Below, one piece after another: positions 1 through 9,260 of a DNA stretch of 64,000 nt. The stretch covers positions 868,001-932,000 of the forward strand of contig CAWELH010000004.1 in the NCBI GenBank assembly GCA_963809925.1, given 5' to 3'. Positions within the stretch are counted from its first letter, which is position 1; the number at the start of each line of letters is the position of its first letter. Source of the DNA: DASQZK01 sp963809925 (GTDB lineage Bacteria > Bacteroidota > Bacteroidia > Bacteroidales > GCA-2748055). Position numbers and translations under genes: made by a program. The notes under the pieces were generated by a model. It was not told the origin of the DNA. It saw only the letters and a list, made by a program, of their open reading frames with translations, and searched no databases.

Positions 1-186
1 ACTCCTTTTGCAGGACTAACGATTAGTCTGATTGGAAGGAACCTGGCTTATCTTGAAGAACATATGCAGGGCATGGGTATTTCACCTGAATCGGCTCCAA
101 ATACAAGCGGCGCTGCCTCAGGTATTGAAGCACTTTCATTGCCTTCAACACGGACCTATGGTGTTAACCTCAGGGTTAATTTCTAA
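1..186 (+). CDS. SusC/RagA-type TonB-dependent outer membrane receptor, C-terminal end (partial)
   Basis: Frame 1 is open from the window edge to a TAA at 184-186, giving the last 61 residues of a protein whose start lies outside the window. The residues GLTISLIGRNL and the closing LPSTRTYGVNLRVNF are the usual last beta-strands of SusC-type receptors, ending in the aromatic residue expected of an outer membrane barrel. SusC proteins import oligosaccharides together with the SusD lipoprotein, and a SusD gene follows 27 bp downstream, which supports the call. Nothing can be said about the plug or N-terminal domains. Confidence 0.88.
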   Translation, partial: TPFAGLTISLIGRNLAYLEEHMQGMGISPESAPNTSGAASGIEALSLPSTRTYGVNLRVNF

Positions 187-213
187 TGATTGTAACCAAA
201 AATACTGCACAAT

Positions 214-1917
214 ATGAAAACATTATTAATGAAGATAAAAACCATCGTTTCAGTTTTGCTGGTCTTGCTTCTTGTGAATGCATGTACCGACAAATTCGCG
301 GAGATGAATACTTATCCTGGTCTCGTCACTTCGGACCTGATAAATCCTGATCTCTTACTCACCCCAGTTGAAGTATCCCTGTTCGTTGATGGGACCGGTG
401 GTCCGGGATCAGCAGGGAATTACTGCGGACTCGATGTTTCCGACGCGAACCGGCCTTTCCAGACCGGTGATAAGCCCGGACTTTGGAATAGTACCTATGG
501 AAATTATGTCAGAAACTCTGCTGATATCATTCACTTGACTGAAAATGATCCCGACTTGGTGAACAAAAAAGCGATTGCCAGGATCATCAAAGCTTACGCT
601 TTCGCTAATCTTACTGATACCTATGGAGATGTACCCTATTTTGAGTCCGCTCTTAGACTGGAAGATGCCGTTTTTCAGCCAAAATATGATACTCAAAAGG
701 AAGTCTACATGGATCTGTTTAAGGAACTTACAGAAGCTGCTGCTGAATTGGATCCTGATAAAGCCAGCTTTGGAAGTGCTGATATCCTTTACCAGGGTAA
801 TGTAGCAAAATGGCAAAAATTTGCAAATTCGATCAGACTTCGTCTTGCCCTCAGGGTACGCTATGCTGATGCAGCACTTGCCCAGGCGCAAATGGCTGAT
901 CTGAATCTGAATAATCTTATCTCTGATGGCAGTGATGACGCGTTTATCGAGACAATTACCGACTATCCGGAAAATGAAAATGGTGGTTATGTTAGTTTGG
1001 TAAATGCTGATGGCGACATTACGAAATCTTACATCGGCAAAACGGTGCTGGATATCCTTAATGATAATAACGATCCTCGTACCGGCCTTTATGCTGATAC
1101 TGCCAAGGCCCAGTTCCCCGGATGGACTGACTCGGTCGATTATTTCGGTTACCGTGGCCATGCTCTCCTCGGACTTGTTCCCGTTGAGGAAAAATATCCG
1201 TACGGTTCAGAGTCATGTTCGAGAGTTCCTGATTTCGACTATGTTCCGGTGGTTGAAGAGGGCGTTTACAGAAGCTCGGAGACCTATTTCGCTCTCGCTG
1301 AAGCAGCACTTTTCGGACTCAAAGGAACGGCCGCTGATGCGCAGACGTATTATGAGATGGGAATCAGAGCCGCTATGGAAGCTAGTATGGCTGCTTTTGA
1401 AAAACTCGTACCCCAGATGAATGAAGTATGTATACTGCTTCATAAAAGGGATATTGATGTAGACGGTAATCCTGCTCCCTGGACAGAAGAAAATGTTGCG
1501 GATTATATTAATTTCAAACGGGTTTCTCAGGCACAGGCAGATGATTTCCTTGCAAATGCTCCTGTTATGACTTTAACTGGTGATAATGAGCAAAAGCTCG
1601 AGATGATCATCAACCAAAAGATCGTTGCAATTCCCACATATTTGCAGGGATGGAGTGAAACCAGAAGAACGGGCTATCCAAGGATACTTGTCGGTCACGA
1701 TAACGATGACCTGAAAGGTAAAATTCCGCGGAGATATCCATGGCCAACTTCAGAAACATTGGTTAACAGTGCAAACTTTGACGCTGCTCTGTCTAGAATC
1801 GGCGGAACAAATGATGAAACCGTAAGGTTCTGGTGGGATGCTAACCCGGATTACTTCAAGCCCTATCCTGGTGAAGTGCTAAGTCAAAGCCAGGCCTGGG
1901 TATCAGGTGCCAAATAA
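214..1917 (+). CDS. SusD/RagB-like nutrient-binding outer membrane lipoprotein
   Basis: This 567-residue protein starts with a short basic stretch, a hydrophobic run and a lipobox ending at Cys24 (VNAC), so it should be a surface lipoprotein. The body matches the SusD-like family seen with SusC receptors: an early aromatic-rich segment (NRPFQTGDKPGLWNS), the helical TPR-like part (AYAFANLTDTYGDVPY) and a C-terminal WWDANPDYFKPYPGE segment. SusD caps the SusC barrel and delivers glycans to it. The gene lies 27 bp after the SusC stop and is followed by a strong terminator, so SusC-SusD form the end of one transcript. A second in-frame ATG lies at residue 6, and either could be the start. The substrate cannot be read from the sequence. 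Confidence 0.93.
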   Translation: MKTLLMKIKTIVSVLLVLLLVNACTDKFAEMNTYPGLVTSDLINPDLLLTPVEVSLFVDGTGGPGSAGNYCGLDVSDANRPFQTGDKPGLWNSTYGNYVRNSADIIHLTENDPDLVNKKAIARIIKAYAFANLTDTYGDVPYFESALRLEDAVFQPKYDTQKEVYMDLFKELTEAAAELDPDKASFGSADILYQGNVAKWQKFANSIRLRLALRVRYADAALAQAQMADLNLNNLISDGSDDAFIETITDYPENENGGYVSLVNADGDITKSYIGKTVLDILNDNNDPRTGLYADTAKAQFPGWTDSVDYFGYRGHALLGLVPVEEKYPYGSESCSRVPDFDYVPVVEEGVYRSSETYFALAEAALFGLKGTAADAQTYYEMGIRAAMEASMAAFEKLVPQMNEVCILLHKRDIDVDGNPAPWTEENVADYINFKRVSQAQADDFLANAPVMTLTGDNEQKLEMIINQKIVAIPTYLQGWSETRRTGYPRILVGHDNDDLKGKIPRRYPWPTSETLVNSANFDAALSRIGGTNDETVRFWWDANPDYFKPYPGEVLSQSQAWVSGAK

Positions 1918-1973
1918 AAAAGTTTAGGTTTTTAGATAGGTATAGTTTTAGTTAGGTTTAGATTGTAGCAATT

Positions 1974-2016
1974 GATAGCCCATGGAGACTTCTCACTCTG
2001 TGGGCTATCTTTTTTT
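1974..2016 (+). terminator. Rho-independent terminator after susD
   Basis: A 9-bp perfect stem (GATAGCCCA at 1974-1982 with TGGGCTATC at 2001-2009) encloses an 18-nt loop and is followed by seven T at 2010-2016. It lies 57 bp after the SusD stop and should end the SusC-SusD transcript, separating it from the downstream lipoprotein genes. Confidence 0.85.
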
Positions 2017-2020
2017 GAGA

Positions 2021-2052
2021 GGAAGTTAGGAAGTTAGGGAGTTAGGAAGTTA
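2021..2052 (+). repeat. 8-bp tandem repeat, GGAAGTTA type, four units
   Basis: Four head-to-tail 8-mers (three GGAAGTTA, one GGGAGTTA) start 4 nt after the terminator T-run. The same motif family recurs after the EamA gene at 16076, after the GH88 gene at 28014 and in inverse orientation at 28775. Confidence 0.8.
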
Positions 2053-2218
2053 AATGAATATCGAATGTCGAATATCGAATATCGAATATCGAATGACGAA
2101 TTTTTTCGTAGTGAAGGTTTCTCCATAGGAGGCAAAGAGCGATAGAAGATGCAGGGCCGGTCCATTCGCAGAACCGCAGAGCGGTAGCCCAATAATAGCC
2201 ACGGTTTTGCCCGTGGTT
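2050..2218. repeat. Intergenic repeat, copy 1 of a tandem pair, with REP-like hairpin
   Basis: This 169-bp unit begins with a 7-bp microsatellite (GAATATC and variants, about six units from 2056), continues with about 120 bp of unique sequence and ends with a hairpin (CCACGG at 2199-2204, loop, CCGTGG at 2211-2216). Apart from the number of 7-mers it differs from copy 2 by one base, which lies in the hairpin stem. The gap 1918-2553 holds only the terminator and repeats. Reading frames through it are by-products of the repeat. Confidence 0.85.
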
Positions 2219-2285
2219 GGAGGTGTTCGTAAGACCAACAATAACCACGTAACGGTTCTCCTTAAATATCCGTGGTTTCGCAGGA

Positions 2286-2433
2286 TTAAATGAATATCGA
2301 ATATCGAATGACGAATTTTTTCGTAGTGAAGGTTTCTCCATAGGAGGCAAAGAGCGATAGAAGATGCAGGGCCGGTCCATTCGCAGAACCGCAGAGCGGT
2401 AGCCCAATAATAGCCATGGTTTTGCCCGTGGTT
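2286..2433. repeat. Intergenic repeat, copy 2 of a tandem pair, with REP-like hairpin
   Basis: This 148-bp unit matches 2050-2218 but is 21 bp (three 7-mers) shorter in the microsatellite. The hairpin is CCATGG at 2414-2419 with CCGTGG at 2426-2431, where the single base difference from copy 1 turns a C-G pair into a T-G wobble. A 67-bp spacer separates the copies and carries further CCGTGG/CCACG pieces. Related hairpins lie at 28344-28361 and 28419-28436. Confidence 0.85.
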
Positions 2434-2553
2434 TGCTGTACATCAGTCATTCTTGAATTCTATAATTCAACAAATTCAACGAATAAAAAAATATTCCGGT
2501 TGCCTTGAGCCTCGACAAGGAGAGGAAATAACCTGGAAATAAATTTTTTAACT

Positions 2554-4851
2554 ATGAATAAAATTTCACAAAGAACAAATATCATACTGGTTTTCATTAT
2601 TTTCACAGCATTGACCACTGGGATGTCCTGCCGGGAATCCGGCAGAAATGAACGGCTTACTAGTTTTGTGGAGCAGGAAATCGCTGACTCCATAGCCAGG
2701 CACTTCGGTAATCTGCTTCCAGATACTCCTTCTGAGGACCTTTACCGGCTTTTCAACCGCTTCTGCCTTACGCATTTTGGTGCAGGAGCCGATCCTGTTG
2801 TTTTCCAGAATTTTGGAGACAGCCTTAAGATTTACGATGGAAGTGAATGGTCCTACGTTTCGGAAAATTCAGCCGTCATTGCCTGGGATACCAACCTCCC
2901 TTCTATGACATTTGTTGAGTACGGTACCTCAATTTCATATGGACATAAAACATCTCTCCCGGAGCGTTATTTTTATACGCATATACATTACCTTAAAGAT
3001 CTTAAGATAAATACAGAATACCATTACCGGCTGGTTTCCCGCGACGAGTCTGGTAAAATGCTGGTTTCACCCGACAGATCATTTAAAACAAATGAGATAG
3101 CGGGGGCAATCCATATTCCTGCCGACATGGGGCAACCGCCGTTTAATCTTGACAAACCGGGCGCCACGTATGTTGTAACAAAAGATATTGTTGCCGGCAG
3201 AAATGCTTTTAATATTACCGCTGACAACATTACCATTGATCTGGGAGGACATTGCATTATCCATGCCAATGATTTAATTACTGACCTGGATTATGAAGTC
3301 GCGGACCGTTCCGGTGCAGGGATCCGAATGTATACCGGTCATATACAGACCGGGCTGAAGATCCTTAATGGAAATCTTAAACAGGGAAAGGCTGAGAATA
3401 ACAGTGAATATACACCAGCAAAACGCATGGTTCATCCGGATGAGGACAGAAAAAAACTACTGGAACATAACATGTCCCAAGGCCTGAATTCCATAGAGCT
3501 CACCGATTGTGCCGATGTGGAAATTGCGGGCATCACGGCAGAGTACAGGCTTAGCCAGACCTGGTGCATGCGCTTCACCGGTGCTTCTGGAAAGTATGAT
3601 ATTCACCACAATATCTGCCTTGATAAAGGAACACTGATGTTTAGCAGGCACGGTGGTGGTGAGTCACGATCGATAGGATTTCGGGGTGATGAAGGCCGTG
3701 ATATTGCACATGTGAAAAATGATTTCGCCGTTCACCATAATCTGATCAAGCGTACGAGGCAGAATGGAATCAACACCGCACGGAAAATTTACAGTAACGA
3801 GATCTATGTCGATAGTTGGGTCGTGAACTCTTTTGCTGTGTCACCTCACCATGAGGGAGGAAGCATTTATGATAACAGAATCTTTCTGACCGGGTATTAT
3901 GGATGCGGCATTCTGTGGGCGACCAATAATCTTGATGTCCACGATAATTTCATTCATATGGAAAGCATCGTGACCATGATAAGCAAACCTGACTCCGGCC
4001 GCCGTTTGATCGAAACCTGGGGCGAACAGGACGTGCTTGCAGGTTTCCGTCTAACGAATTATAATAAGGGCGGCCAGGAGCGGCAGGATATGTCGTATCA
4101 TGATAATGTAATACTCGGCAGATGCCGTTGGGGTGCCGAGATGAGGGGAACGGAATTCTATTCCGACTATTCTGTAAAAAATTTGCAGTGCAATAACAAT
4201 ATTATCCGGATTCTGGCCCAGGATACCCTGACTTTCAAGGCAGCCTGCATAGATGCGCAGGGTTCCTATAATGACCGGACCACTCATCTGCCCATCTACT
4301 ACCGAAACGATTCCCTGGTTTCGAATATTTGTAACGTGCGTTTTGGAGACGATTACGGCCAGGGAAGCAACCATCAGTTTGTGGGATGTCAGATCAAAAA
4401 AACCGGATCAAATCCGAATTATCACACCTTTCTTTTCGACGGTCACAGCTCTGTTTTTAACCACGGTTTTCTCGATTGTGATTTTATCGGCGGTGCAGCC
4501 TATGATGACGTTTATTGGAGTGATACTCAATCGCTGAGTAACTACCATATCAGCTGGTCACTAATGCTTGAAACCACGGCTGGTGCCGAAGTCATTATTA
4601 AAGACAGAAAAGGAAAAATTGCGTTTAAGGGCAAGGCAGGTGAAAAGGGAATGCTCGATATCTCTCTCATTCAGTCGGTGATCCGGCCGGTGGAGTGGAC
4701 AAATGAAGGTGGAGAAGTTGAGGTTCTTGAAAGATCAAAGCATCAGGAGGAAGTCTTTTCACCCTATGTCATCACTGTAGTGAAAAACGGCAGACAAAAG
4801 ACGGAACAAATCATTATGAATAAAAAGCAATCTGTCAGGATAACCATATAA
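2554..4851 (+). CDS. Secreted lipoprotein with right-handed parallel beta-helix (pectate-lyase-like fold)
   Basis: The 765-residue product starts with a hydrophobic signal ending at Cys26 (GMSC), so it is probably lipid-anchored. Residues of about 100-190 look like a fibronectin-III type domain (VEYGTS, YHYRLVSRDESGK). From about 210 onward the chain has repeated short strands rich in N, G, D and H (NITIDLGGHCI, DVEIAGITAEYR, KYDIHHNICLD, DFAVHHNLIKR, NNLDVHDNFIH), the pattern of a right-handed beta-helix. Such folds host polysaccharide lyases, epimerases and some hydrolases. No specific lyase active site is certain. It is the first gene after the repeat block and heads a run of four secreted enzymes on the same strand, so a role in breaking down the glycan handled by the SusCD pair is likely. 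Confidence 0.75.
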   Translation: MNKISQRTNIILVFIIFTALTTGMSCRESGRNERLTSFVEQEIADSIARHFGNLLPDTPSEDLYRLFNRFCLTHFGAGADPVVFQNFGDSLKIYDGSEWSYVSENSAVIAWDTNLPSMTFVEYGTSISYGHKTSLPERYFYTHIHYLKDLKINTEYHYRLVSRDESGKMLVSPDRSFKTNEIAGAIHIPADMGQPPFNLDKPGATYVVTKDIVAGRNAFNITADNITIDLGGHCIIHANDLITDLDYEVADRSGAGIRMYTGHIQTGLKILNGNLKQGKAENNSEYTPAKRMVHPDEDRKKLLEHNMSQGLNSIELTDCADVEIAGITAEYRLSQTWCMRFTGASGKYDIHHNICLDKGTLMFSRHGGGESRSIGFRGDEGRDIAHVKNDFAVHHNLIKRTRQNGINTARKIYSNEIYVDSWVVNSFAVSPHHEGGSIYDNRIFLTGYYGCGILWATNNLDVHDNFIHMESIVTMISKPDSGRRLIETWGEQDVLAGFRLTNYNKGGQERQDMSYHDNVILGRCRWGAEMRGTEFYSDYSVKNLQCNNNIIRILAQDTLTFKAACIDAQGSYNDRTTHLPIYYRNDSLVSNICNVRFGDDYGQGSNHQFVGCQIKKTGSNPNYHTFLFDGHSSVFNHGFLDCDFIGGAAYDDVYWSDTQSLSNYHISWSLMLETTAGAEVIIKDRKGKIAFKGKAGEKGMLDISLIQSVIRPVEWTNEGGEVEVLERSKHQEEVFSPYVITVVKNGRQKTEQIIMNKKQSVRITI

Positions 4852-4921
4852 GAGGCCTCAGGGACATGTTTGTTTTTATAACACGGAATGCGGCAAAATA
4901 TTCCAGAACTCTCATAATCGT

Positions 4922-4953
4922 CATAATCAGACTTTATTACCTGTCTGGTTATG
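4922..4953. other. Inverted repeat between two PUL genes
   Basis: An 11-bp stem with one wobble pair (4922-4932 with 4943-4953) encloses a 10-nt loop in the 157-bp gap. There is no T-run after it, so it is not a clear terminator. It could be an mRNA stabilising hairpin or a regulator site. Confidence 0.35.
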
Positions 4954-5008
4954 AAGATTTATACTAATCGTTCGTGAAATGTATAACCCGGTGTAAATAA
5001 TCTAACAG

Positions 5009-8000
5009 ATGAGCGCACGTAAAATTCATTTATTAGGGATTCTTCTTATGATCATTACATTTGCATGCCGTCAACCGGGATCAAATCATCAGAATGGCAC
5101 GGAGAGTGAGCAGGGAGTTTGGGTCATAAATGATTTTGAGGATTTGTCAAATCTTCAGAACATGCAGGGCACCGTCGCACTTTCCACACGCTTTCCTTCG
5201 CATGGACATTCCTGTCTGCGACTGATCGACACAACAGGTAATGCCCTGTATATGGAAACCAGCGATTTCCCCAGAGACTGGAGTAAGTTCGACTTCCTTA
5301 AATTCGATATCTATAATCCCTCCGACAGGTTGTATTTTGGAACGATTCAGATTCTCGATGAAAAAGGGACCGATGAGGAGGCTGAATTCTACGGTCAAAG
5401 CTACACAGGAGAAAAACTCTTTTTAAATAAAGGCTGGAATCATTTTATATTCATACTACAACATGCTGTTGTTGAAGAAGGTGACCGCAGGCTGGCGTTG
5501 GACGCGATACGTAAACTTCGCTTTTCCTTTGGTGTTTCTAAAAATCCATTATTCATTGATAATTTACGACTGGTACGTGGAATAGAAGACCCGGGTACAA
5601 AATCAACCATTAATCCGCAGGACTGTATGGTTATCATCGATAACCGTGATGTTTTTCCATCACTGGCCGGACCTATAGACGATATCAAAGTAAGCGACAG
5701 GGTAAAACAGTTGAGGAAGGAAGCCAATACGGCAGTTCAGGAACTCAGACAGAATATCGGTGTTGCAGAGTTACAGGGTTACCAGACGTATTATCAGCGA
5801 ATTCCTCTTATCACCGCTGATATCGGCTTGGGGATCAGAAGCCGGCTGGTGTGGTTTCAGAATGAAGAAGAAGAAAAGAAAATTCTTGAATATGTGATCT
5901 CATCCTGCCGGGATGCTTCGAATGATATCCTTGATATTATTGCGGCCAGACCAACAGCGTATCCTACATTAGCGCCGGAAAATGAGGTTAGTCAGGCTAC
6001 TTTTTATGTTCCGCCTTATCCGCCTTTCGACAAACTCAGCTGTGGAAACGGATTTTACCGTGATCAGTCAGGAAATCCAGTGATGGTTTTTTCAATGCTA
6101 CAGGTTAATAAAGGTCCGTTAATGGATTACTTTGCCCCATTCAATCACCGGCTTGAAAGTTATACTGTGGGAGGTGGATCTAGATATACCATTGAAAGTT
6201 CGCCGGTGTACAAAGCCTTTAAAAACGATCCGGGTACGCACAGGGTTGGATGGGATGGCTGGTGCGGACATCTTATCAAAGACAGATGGTCAATGGGCGG
6301 CAAAAAAGAAGATGTGGTTATTTGTCTTGAAAGTTCACATATTCGACAGGCCGTAAAGGAATACATGAAGCTACACTACAGGGAGTGGACGGATAATCCA
6401 AATCTGTTGTACAATATCATGGCGTATGAGCTGCAATATGTTTGCTTCTGCGATAAGAGCCAGGAAATGTTTCGTGACTGGCTGAAATCGAACTATGCAG
6501 ACGTTGGCTCACTGAACAAAATCTGGCAGACGACTTACAGGTCATTCAATGAGATCCAGGCTCCTGAAACGAAGAATGCCCGTCCGGTTGACGCTACAAA
6601 TCGTGCAGAATGGTATGACTGGGCCTGTTTTAACAATCAGAGATTTACCGATTACATGAAATGGATAAAGGATGAAATGCGCAAGTTAGACCCGGAAACA
6701 CCAATTTGTGCAGGGGGTACCTCATCAATGCTTAATTCTTCGAACAGCGTAACCGGCATCGATGAAGAGAAGATTATTAATGAAGTGGACGACGTTATTC
6801 TGAATGAGTCAGGTGGTTCCGTCATCTATTCAGATCTGCTTCTGTCACTGAGTAATACTAAAAAAGTCATGGTTGATCCTGAAATGGGGAGTGGTACCCA
6901 TGGCATACTTTTGCAGTTTTTGCACGGGAAGTCAGATATTTCAAAATGGTGGTGGGCTGGTGCACCCAGTAAGGAATTTCCGCAGATGGACCAGTCGTCA
7001 CTCCCGCACAGCAAAGAAATATCATTAGCGGATATTGATGAAGTGCTTCGCCTGGGACTTGACGTCAGGAGACTCAGTACAGAAATATCTGAGTTTACGC
7101 GGCCCGAGCCCGAAGTAGCCATCCTCTATTCGAAATCAAGCATTATACAGGTACCTCCCGGCCAGGTTCAGTCCGGGCGTACTCCGTATCTTGATGCGCT
7201 TTACTCTGTGTGGGAGGGTGGACGATATCTGGGAACCAGGATTGGTTTTATCAGTGAGTCGCAAATCATGAAGGGGAAGCTGGAAAAAATAAAACTACTT
7301 ATCATTCCTGCGGTAAAGTACAGCAAGCCTGAAATTGTAGATGCTGTAAATAAGTATATCGCTGCCGGCGGTGTGGCATTGGTCATTCCCGAATCATTTG
7401 TATTTGATCAATATGCACGGCAGGCCAACAGGATCGAAGACTTTGGGATCTCAATAAACGGAGTGACCCTTCCTCCGGTTTTAGGAAAGGCATCAAAAGA
7501 ACAGAACTACGATCAAAGTTTTTCGCAGGCAATTTTATACGGTGAAGTCCGGAGAACGATCACCTGTGGAAAGGACGATATTTTTTCGGGGAGTAAGGCA
7601 CCGGCCTCATTGCAGTCCGACGGTTTGGTACAAAACATCAATCCGGGTGCGAACAAAGTCCTTGCGAGGTTTGAGGATGGTAAACCCGCCTTAGTACTTT
7701 TCAGGCGAGGGAAGGGATCAATGTATTATCTTGCTGCTCCGCTGAAAACTTCAGATTATCACCAGTTACTCATGCTGCTTGCAGAAAAGGCAGAGCTTAA
7801 TCGTCCCGTTACAGCGGTCGCAGCGGACGGGAACCTCATAACCGGCGTTGAAGTCAGAGCGGTGGAACATGCGGATGATTACCTGGTGTATGCTTGTAAT
7901 CTTACTGGTGATACAGCCGAATTTAAACTGATTGGAAAAGACAAAATCGATGATATTACCGATTTACGGACGCTGCGTGAGCTTATATCTCCTCATATAA

Positions 8001-8044
8001 TCTTAAAGCCATTTCAGGAGACAATTTTCAGGTTGAAAAAATAA
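5009..8044 (+). CDS. GH42-like beta-galactosidase-type glycoside hydrolase, lipoprotein
   Basis: The protein has 1011 residues and a lipobox at Cys20 (TFAC). The N-terminal 190 residues look like a carbohydrate-binding jelly roll (VWVINDFEDLSNLQN, KFDIYNPSDRLYFG, LFIDNLRLVRG). The middle resembles the GH42 barrel: WTDNPNLLYNIMAYELQY carries the probable acid/base Glu474, the stretch SLNKIWQTTYRSFNEIQAP matches the family pattern after it, and MVDPEMGSG carries the probable nucleophile Glu625. The following part (VAILYSKSS, KLLIIPAVKYSKPEIVDAVNKYIAAGG) fits the glutamine-amidotransferase-like trimerisation domain of GH42. The likely job is removal of galactose-like residues outside the cell. 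Substrate identity is inference, and distant clan-A relatives are possible. Confidence 0.72.
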   Translation: MSARKIHLLGILLMIITFACRQPGSNHQNGTESEQGVWVINDFEDLSNLQNMQGTVALSTRFPSHGHSCLRLIDTTGNALYMETSDFPRDWSKFDFLKFDIYNPSDRLYFGTIQILDEKGTDEEAEFYGQSYTGEKLFLNKGWNHFIFILQHAVVEEGDRRLALDAIRKLRFSFGVSKNPLFIDNLRLVRGIEDPGTKSTINPQDCMVIIDNRDVFPSLAGPIDDIKVSDRVKQLRKEANTAVQELRQNIGVAELQGYQTYYQRIPLITADIGLGIRSRLVWFQNEEEEKKILEYVISSCRDASNDILDIIAARPTAYPTLAPENEVSQATFYVPPYPPFDKLSCGNGFYRDQSGNPVMVFSMLQVNKGPLMDYFAPFNHRLESYTVGGGSRYTIESSPVYKAFKNDPGTHRVGWDGWCGHLIKDRWSMGGKKEDVVICLESSHIRQAVKEYMKLHYREWTDNPNLLYNIMAYELQYVCFCDKSQEMFRDWLKSNYADVGSLNKIWQTTYRSFNEIQAPETKNARPVDATNRAEWYDWACFNNQRFTDYMKWIKDEMRKLDPETPICAGGTSSMLNSSNSVTGIDEEKIINEVDDVILNESGGSVIYSDLLLSLSNTKKVMVDPEMGSGTHGILLQFLHGKSDISKWWWAGAPSKEFPQMDQSSLPHSKEISLADIDEVLRLGLDVRRLSTEISEFTRPEPEVAILYSKSSIIQVPPGQVQSGRTPYLDALYSVWEGGRYLGTRIGFISESQIMKGKLEKIKLLIIPAVKYSKPEIVDAVNKYIAAGGVALVIPESFVFDQYARQANRIEDFGISINGVTLPPVLGKASKEQNYDQSFSQAILYGEVRRTITCGKDDIFSGSKAPASLQSDGLVQNINPGANKVLARFEDGKPALVLFRRGKGSMYYLAAPLKTSDYHQLLMLLAEKAELNRPVTAVAADGNLITGVEVRAVEHADDYLVYACNLTGDTAEFKLIGKDKIDDITDLRTLRELISPHIILKPFQETIFRLKK

Positions 8045-8151
8045 ATAACGGTCTTTCTCATGAATAAAATTGAAGAACAGGTACAATTGATCAGCAGCTT
8101 TTAACGGCTTAACAAGCCTCATTTCAATAATTATATCTAAATCTTACGATT

Positions 8152-9219
8152 ATGAATATCAAACAATTATTTTTTTCCTTCTCATTGCCGGTGATTGCAG
8201 GCATGGCGATTTCATGTACTGGCCAAAAGTCAAAACTTTACGAATCAATGCCCAAGATTGATGCCCATGTGCACATCAAGGTTGAAGACCCTGCTATTAT
8301 TGAGGCGGCAAAGAGTGAAAACTTCAGATTTTTTTCGATATGCACGAGATCAAGCAGCCAGGAATACATTGATTCTCAATTGTATTTCGCAAAAAAAATG
8401 CATACTTCATTCCCTGAATCGCTGGCTTTTGCAACAACATTTTCCATGGAAAACTTTGAGAAAAAAGGTTGGGAAGAAGGGGTGATCAGCAGGTTGAAAA
8501 AAGATTTTGAAGATGGTGCTGTGGCTGTAAAAGTGTGGAAGGATATCGGTATGACATTTCGTGACAGTCTGGGAAATTTTATCCTGATCGACGATCCTCG
8601 TTTTGATCCCGTCCTTGACTTCATTGAGGCCAGTAACAAGACATTGATTGCACATCAGGCAGAGCCAAAAAATTGCTGGCTTCCAATTGATTCCATGACA
8701 GTTAACAATGACAAATCGTATTTTAAAGAAAATCCGCAATACCATATGTATCTGCATCCTGACTATCCATCGTACGAAACGCTAATCGCTGCACGTGACC
8801 ATATGCTGGCCAAACATCCCGGACTAAGGGTTGTAGGAGCACACCTGGGCAGCCTTGAATGGAGTGTGGATAAGCTTGCCGAATGTCTTGACAAATATCC
8901 AAACCTGGCGGTTGATATGGCGGCACGTGTGTGTCATTTCCAGGTTCAGGACAGGCAGAAAGTAAAGGATTTTATCACGAAATACAATGACCGGCTTTTG
9001 TATGGCACCGATTTCGGAATTAATGAAAAAAATGATATGGATGAAATGATTGCATCCATGAAGAAAGCGTGGCATTCAGACTGGGAATATTTCTCAACGG
9101 ATGGAGAGATGACATCTCCAAATGTTGATGGTAGTTTCCGGGGACTAGATCTTAGCGAGGAAGTTCTCCGTAAAATCTATTATGAAAACGCACTTCGCTG
9201 GATCCCGGATTCTTTTTAA
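8152..9219 (+). CDS. Secreted amidohydrolase (Amidohydro_2 type), lipoprotein
   Basis: This 355-residue protein has a signal ending at Cys22 (AISC) and then the metal-binding motif DAHVHI near residue 39. Further conserved points are VAVKVWKDIG, the HQAEP strand, VVGAHLGSLEW (metal His) and YGTDFGI with the catalytic Asp, in the order expected of the TIM-barrel amidohydrolase_2 family. Members decarboxylate or hydrolyse small rings and lactones, and they recur in sugar-degradation loci of Bacteroidota, where lactone hydrolysis is one suggested role. The gene sits 107 bp after the GH42-like gene and 41 bp before the alpha/beta hydrolase, consistent with one operon. The substrate is unknown. 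A second, Tat-type amidohydrolase lies at 40481-41923. Confidence 0.8.
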   Translation: MNIKQLFFSFSLPVIAGMAISCTGQKSKLYESMPKIDAHVHIKVEDPAIIEAAKSENFRFFSICTRSSSQEYIDSQLYFAKKMHTSFPESLAFATTFSMENFEKKGWEEGVISRLKKDFEDGAVAVKVWKDIGMTFRDSLGNFILIDDPRFDPVLDFIEASNKTLIAHQAEPKNCWLPIDSMTVNNDKSYFKENPQYHMYLHPDYPSYETLIAARDHMLAKHPGLRVVGAHLGSLEWSVDKLAECLDKYPNLAVDMAARVCHFQVQDRQKVKDFITKYNDRLLYGTDFGINEKNDMDEMIASMKKAWHSDWEYFSTDGEMTSPNVDGSFRGLDLSEEVLRKIYYENALRWIPDSF

Positions 9220-9260
9220 TTGCAAGCTGAAAAATTTTATGAGATCGAAAAAAGAAAGAT

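Noticed and set aside
409..1161. 250-residue open frame on the minus strand
   Set aside because: It lies fully antisense to the SusD gene, whose product has clear family features. The minus frame has no recognisable domain.
2042..2443. Minus-strand open frames through the 2-kb repeats
   Set aside because: The translated products are made of the 7-bp microsatellite and the duplicated unit, repeat themselves internally and have no start context.
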